Part shown: positions 63,129 to 64,000 of the stretch, one piece after another
Numbering within the stretch: the first letter of the stretch is position 1
Layout of the letters: each line of letters starts with the position of its first letter
Assembly (NCBI RefSeq): GCF_000284035.1
Contig: NC_016887.1
Span: 5,146,001-5,210,000, forward strand
DNA length: 64,000 nt
Direction: 5' to 3'
Source of the DNA: Nocardia cyriacigeorgica GUH-2
Lineage (GTDB): Bacteria; Actinomycetota; Actinomycetes; Mycobacteriales; Mycobacteriaceae
Made by a program: the position numbers and the translations under genes
The notes under the pieces: model-generated
Seen by the model: only the letters and a program-made list of their open reading frames with translations
The model's database searches: none
Told to the model about the DNA's origin: nothing

Positions 63129-63163
63129 TGCGCACAACCGATACCCAGCATGAGGAACACCGA

Positions 63164-64000
63164 ATGACCGACAGCGGCCTCACCATCGAGCACCCCCTCC
63201 CGCGTGCGTTGACAACACTCGGCCCCGCGGGCTGGCACCGACTGGATGCCGAATTCGCCGTGACCGTGCGCGGTGAGATCGCCAACCTCGTGTATTCCGT
63301 CGGCGAGCAGCGGGTGGCAGTGCTTGCGCCGGAGCAGGTACTCGCGCTTGTCCGGCAGTTGCGGGCGGCGGCAGCTGATTCGACCGATGGTCCGTGGTGG
63401 CGATTACTGCTGACGCTCACCGAATCCGGGGCGGTGACTGTCGAATACGACTACGGCGCCGACCCATTTCCTCCGGAGCAGATGTTCGAAACGGACGCCT
63501 ATCGCGCTGATCTGGTCGCATATCCGCGCGCACACGTCCCGGTGTGGTTGGCTGCGTACATGCTGCACGCCGACCGTCAGCAGCGGACTCCGCAGCAGGC
63601 CGCCGAGCAGGCGCGCGACGATCGCGCCGACCAGGTGTGGGCCGTGCTCGCGGACAATGAGTTTCCGCCGTTTCCGGTGATGTGGGCGCGCTGGGCGACG
63701 TTGAGCGCGGCGTTCGTGGCGGCCAGGTCGCCGTGGGGGCCGCGGGTGCTGCCGTGGACCGGCGTGTTCGAGGGTGCGGCGCGCGGCGGGTCGACGCTGC
63801 ACGTGTTGCCAGGTGGGCGGGCGGTGTTGTCGGGTGGGGTGTGGAACGCGCCGGCATTGGACGCGGCCTACAACGGTGACGCCCCGCTGCCCCGTGTGTA
63901 CGCCGGCGCCCCGGAGTGGGTGGCGAATCCGGTGTTGAACGCGCGGGCGTCGTCGGGACTGCTGTCGTTCTGCTACTGGTGGGAGGGCGGGCGCTGGTAT
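63164..64000 (+). CDS. Probable immunity protein, DUF600/YezG-like (partial)
   Basis: 279 codons are visible and open to the window end. It starts MTDSGLTIEHPLPRAL. LLTLTESGAVTVEYDYGADP, AYRADLVAYPRAHVPVWLAA and a Trp-rich second half resemble DUF600/YezG-type proteins, which act as immunity proteins beside polymorphic toxins. ATG 63164 has GAGGA 7 bp upstream. An in-frame ATG at 63128 overlaps the giant gene's TAA (TAATG) and would add 12 residues. Its position makes it the natural immunity candidate. Over 279 aa it is longer than a single YezG domain, so two domains are possible. Confidence 0.55.
   Translation, partial: MTDSGLTIEHPLPRALTTLGPAGWHRLDAEFAVTVRGEIANLVYSVGEQRVAVLAPEQVLALVRQLRAAAADSTDGPWWRLLLTLTESGAVTVEYDYGADPFPPEQMFETDAYRADLVAYPRAHVPVWLAAYMLHADRQQRTPQQAAEQARDDRADQVWAVLADNEFPPFPVMWARWATLSAAFVAARSPWGPRVLPWTGVFEGAARGGSTLHVLPGGRAVLSGGVWNAPALDAAYNGDAPLPRVYAGAPEWVANPVLNARASSGLLSFCYWWEGGRWY

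Noticed and set aside
33993..63128. Giant gene as a polyketide or peptide synthetase
   Set aside because: No ketosynthase, acyltransferase, adenylation, condensation or carrier-protein motif was seen; the modules are toxin-like and regulatory domains.

Overview
The window is high-GC actinobacterial DNA, most likely from Nocardia or a close mycolic-acid-containing relative. Evidence for this is the order metG / tatD-rpfB-ksgA-ispE, the neighbours rsmI / pmt / arcA, a PimC-type mannosyltransferase, and a GGDEF-EAL gene beside a MoeY-like gene. All of these recall the Mycobacterium tuberculosis Rv1001-Rv1011 and Rv1354c-Rv1355c neighbourhoods. Species assignment is inference. I saw no tRNA, rRNA, CRISPR array, insertion sequence or phage gene. 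No gene-free stretch exceeds about 280 bp.

Region 1 (1-31.5 kb) is mostly core genome: prfC, two Abi-alpha-like paralogues flanking a DUF445 membrane protein, an ABC-F ATPase, and the conserved ispE-ksgA-rpfB-tatD / metG block. That block is interrupted by a copZ-type copper operon with a CsoR-like operator and by a secreted lipase gene. Next come a PEP-mutase-like enzyme, rsmI / pmt, a GntR regulator with arcA, soxR with a recognisable SoxR box, an SDR, pimC, a GAF-GGDEF-EAL protein, a ThiF/nitroreductase fusion with an acyltransferase-like gene, two overlapping GyrI-like genes and a family 5 uracil-DNA glycosylase.

Region 2 (31.6-64 kb) is the striking part. After a small exported L,D-transpeptidase come three tightly coupled plus-strand genes. 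The first is a WXG100-type protein whose C-terminal domain looks like a dead metallopeptidase. The second is a single uninterrupted gene for a 9,711-residue protein (about 1 MDa). The third is a probable immunity gene that runs off the window. The giant begins with a CpnT-like type VII substrate N-terminus. It then strings together two papain-fold domains, two ADP-ribosyltransferases, two related HExxH domains, one complete and one truncated M3 oligopeptidase, a PP2C phosphatase, about seven RsbW/GHKL-like units, an MFS-like membrane domain, six LuxR-type helix-turn-helix units and a C-terminal His/Cys domain. Four copies of a distinctive linker separate some modules, and two of these copies are near-identical 133-bp direct repeats.

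The simplest reading is a mosaic, multi-effector polymorphic toxin exported by a type VII system, with its WXG partner upstream and its immunity protein downstream. The export route, targets and processing are inference. No ESX machinery genes lie in this window.
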